DNA from: Flavobacterium psychrophilum
Lineage (GTDB): Bacteria > Bacteroidota > Bacteroidia > Flavobacteriales > Flavobacteriaceae
DNA length: 16,047 nucleotides
Direction of reading: 5' to 3'
Assembly (NCBI GenBank): GCA_945907225.1
Contig: CAMDSN010000013.1
Span: 1-16,047 of the forward strand
Positions 14,894 through 16,047 of this stretch are shown piece by piece; positions within the stretch are counted from its first letter, which is position 1; the number at the start of each line of letters is the position of its first letter. Made by a program: the position numbers and the translations under genes. The notes under the pieces were generated by a model, which saw nothing but the letters and a program-made list of their open reading frames with translations, was not told the origin of the DNA and ran no database searches.

Positions 14894-16047
14894 ATGAAAA
14901 AACTTTTACTTACAGTTTCTTTAATAGGATTGACCTCAGTTCTAAATGCACAATGGACCTCTCAAGCAACAGGATTTAGCGATGCGAGTAGGGGTTTAGG
15001 TGAAATCAGAATTGTAAACGCCAATACAGTTTGGGGAATTGCATATGATGGGTCGGGATTAGGAACCGATATTCAAGAATTTACTAGAACAATAGATGGG
15101 GGTAATTCATGGACTCCTGGAATAATTGATGTAGGAAATCTTACTTTAAAAATTACAAATATATCTCCTGTTAGCGCAACAACTGCATGGGTAGGAGCTT
15201 TTGATGATGTTGCTGGATTAGGAGGTGTTTTTAAAACTTCTGATGGCGGATTAACATGGGAAGCTCAAAATTCAGCAGCATACACAACTACAGGCGTGTC
15301 ATGGTTTAATATTGTGCATTTCTTCAATGAAAATGTTGGAATAACTATGGGTGATCCTATTGGCGCTGGTTTAGGTGAATTTGAAATTTACAGAACAACT
15401 GATGGCGGCAACAACTGGACAGCTTTATCCGCTGCTGCATTACCTAATCCATTAAGCGGAGAATACGGCTATAATGGTGGTTACGATTTTGCAGGTGGGT
15501 CTTTGTGGTTTACAACAAATAAAGGAAGATTATACAGAACTACCGATAGCGGGGTTAGTTGGACAGTTTCTCAAGCGCCTATTACTGATTTTGGGGGTGC
15601 TGCTCAAAATGGAAGTGTAAATTTTAGTGATGCAAATAATGGGTTTTTATTAAAAAATGTTGTTTCTGGAGCAGTAACTACTCGTACATATGCAACAACT
15701 ACGAACGGAGGAACAACATGGACGACTCCAGTTGCATTTACTGGTACTCGTTTTATAATTAACTATATCCCTGGAACGACATCGCTTGTTGGAACTTCAG
15801 CAGCTGTTCCTGTTGGAACTTCTATTAGTAATAATAACGGCGCTACATGGACAGAGGTGGAGGCTTTAGAACAAAGAGGCGCTTCGGCATTTTTAAATGG
15901 CAGTACTGGATGGTGTGCTGGATTTAGCACCGATGCATTAACTGATGGTGTTTTTAAATTAACAAGTCCATTAGGAACAGAAAATTTTGAGAATACAAAT
16001 ACATTTAAGGTATTCCCAAACCCTGCAAATTCTGTTATTACAATTTC
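14894..16047 (+). CDS. Secreted BNR-repeat beta-propeller protein with T9SS sorting domain, 3' end missing
   Basis: An open frame of 384 codons runs off the right edge. The signal peptide MKKLLLTVSLIGLTSVLNA is followed by Gln20. The body has about six BNR/Asp-box-like repeats of the form T-x-D-G-G-x-x-W: RTIDGGNSW (65-73), KTSDGGLTW (114-122), RTTDGGNNW (167-175), RTTDSGVSW (215-223), TTTNGGTTW (268-276) and SNNNGATW (312-319). This is as expected of a sialidase-like or Ycf48-like propeller. ENTNTFKVFPNPANSVITI (from about 366) is the start of a type A T9SS sorting domain, so only about 70 residues are likely missing. No sialidase active-site residues can be assigned; a binding or structural role is as likely as an enzymatic one. 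Confidence 0.87.
   Translation, partial: MKKLLLTVSLIGLTSVLNAQWTSQATGFSDASRGLGEIRIVNANTVWGIAYDGSGLGTDIQEFTRTIDGGNSWTPGIIDVGNLTLKITNISPVSATTAWVGAFDDVAGLGGVFKTSDGGLTWEAQNSAAYTTTGVSWFNIVHFFNENVGITMGDPIGAGLGEFEIYRTTDGGNNWTALSAAALPNPLSGEYGYNGGYDFAGGSLWFTTNKGRLYRTTDSGVSWTVSQAPITDFGGAAQNGSVNFSDANNGFLLKNVVSGAVTTRTYATTTNGGTTWTTPVAFTGTRFIINYIPGTTSLVGTSAAVPVGTSISNNNGATWTEVEALEQRGASAFLNGSTGWCAGFSTDALTDGVFKLTSPLGTENFENTNTFKVFPNPANSVITI

Noticed and set aside
1..16047. Defence system, prophage, insertion sequence or CRISPR array
   Set aside because: No transposase, integrase, nuclease, cas-like or toxin-antitoxin protein and no regularly spaced repeats were found on either strand; all genes fit a conserved core chromosome.

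Overview
The window looks like an ordinary chromosomal stretch of a low-GC Bacteroidota, most likely Flavobacterium or a close relative (family Flavobacteriaceae). This rests on protein families typical of that group (SprE/PorW, type IX secretion system (T9SS) C-terminal sorting domains, DUF6168-, DUF6341-, DUF6427- and DUF4254-type proteins), on several matches to the Bacteroidota promoter TTG-N19-TAnnTTTG, on A-rich leaders without clear Shine-Dalgarno sites, and on signal peptides cleaved before Gln. No phage, transposon, CRISPR, tRNA or rRNA was seen.

Layout. Positions 1-4103 are a minus-strand run: the gliding/T9SS lipoprotein SprE, a bactofilin, an AtpZ/AtpI-like small membrane protein, a four-helix membrane protein (DUF6168-like), and the start of atpB (F0 subunit a), which runs off the left edge and has its own promoter candidate. 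Positions 4248-8516 hold a 1422-residue secreted multidomain protein with a T9SS sorting domain, on the minus strand behind a consensus promoter. Positions 8763-9818 (+) encode a PaaE/ferredoxin-reductase-like flavoprotein with a plant-type 2Fe-2S domain. It faces a GT9 heptosyltransferase-like gene (-), which sits downstream of a DUF4254 gene (-) and is separated from it by a palindromic intergenic repeat. Then come upp (+), a DUF6427-like membrane protein (-), a DUF6341-like small membrane protein (+) and purD (-). Both of these convergent pairs overlap at their stop codons. The right edge (14894 onward, +) is the start of a secreted BNR-repeat (beta-propeller) protein whose T9SS sorting domain is cut by the window end.

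How the genes relate. SprE is part of the T9SS/gliding machinery, and the two large secreted proteins look like T9SS cargo, but they are separate transcription units. AtpZ and the DUF6168-like protein precede atpB and probably belong to the ATP synthase locus. upp (uracil salvage) and purD (purine synthesis) are housekeeping genes alternating with conserved small membrane proteins of unknown function. GT9 and DUF4254 probably serve cell-envelope glycan synthesis.

Promoter positions and protein alignment argue for downstream start codons in several genes (8763, 11568, 13281, 14777; probably TTG at 4103 for sprE). I did not find a convincing new defence or mobile system. The most useful observations are the start corrections, the shared stop palindrome, the intergenic palindrome and the uncharacterised conserved membrane proteins.
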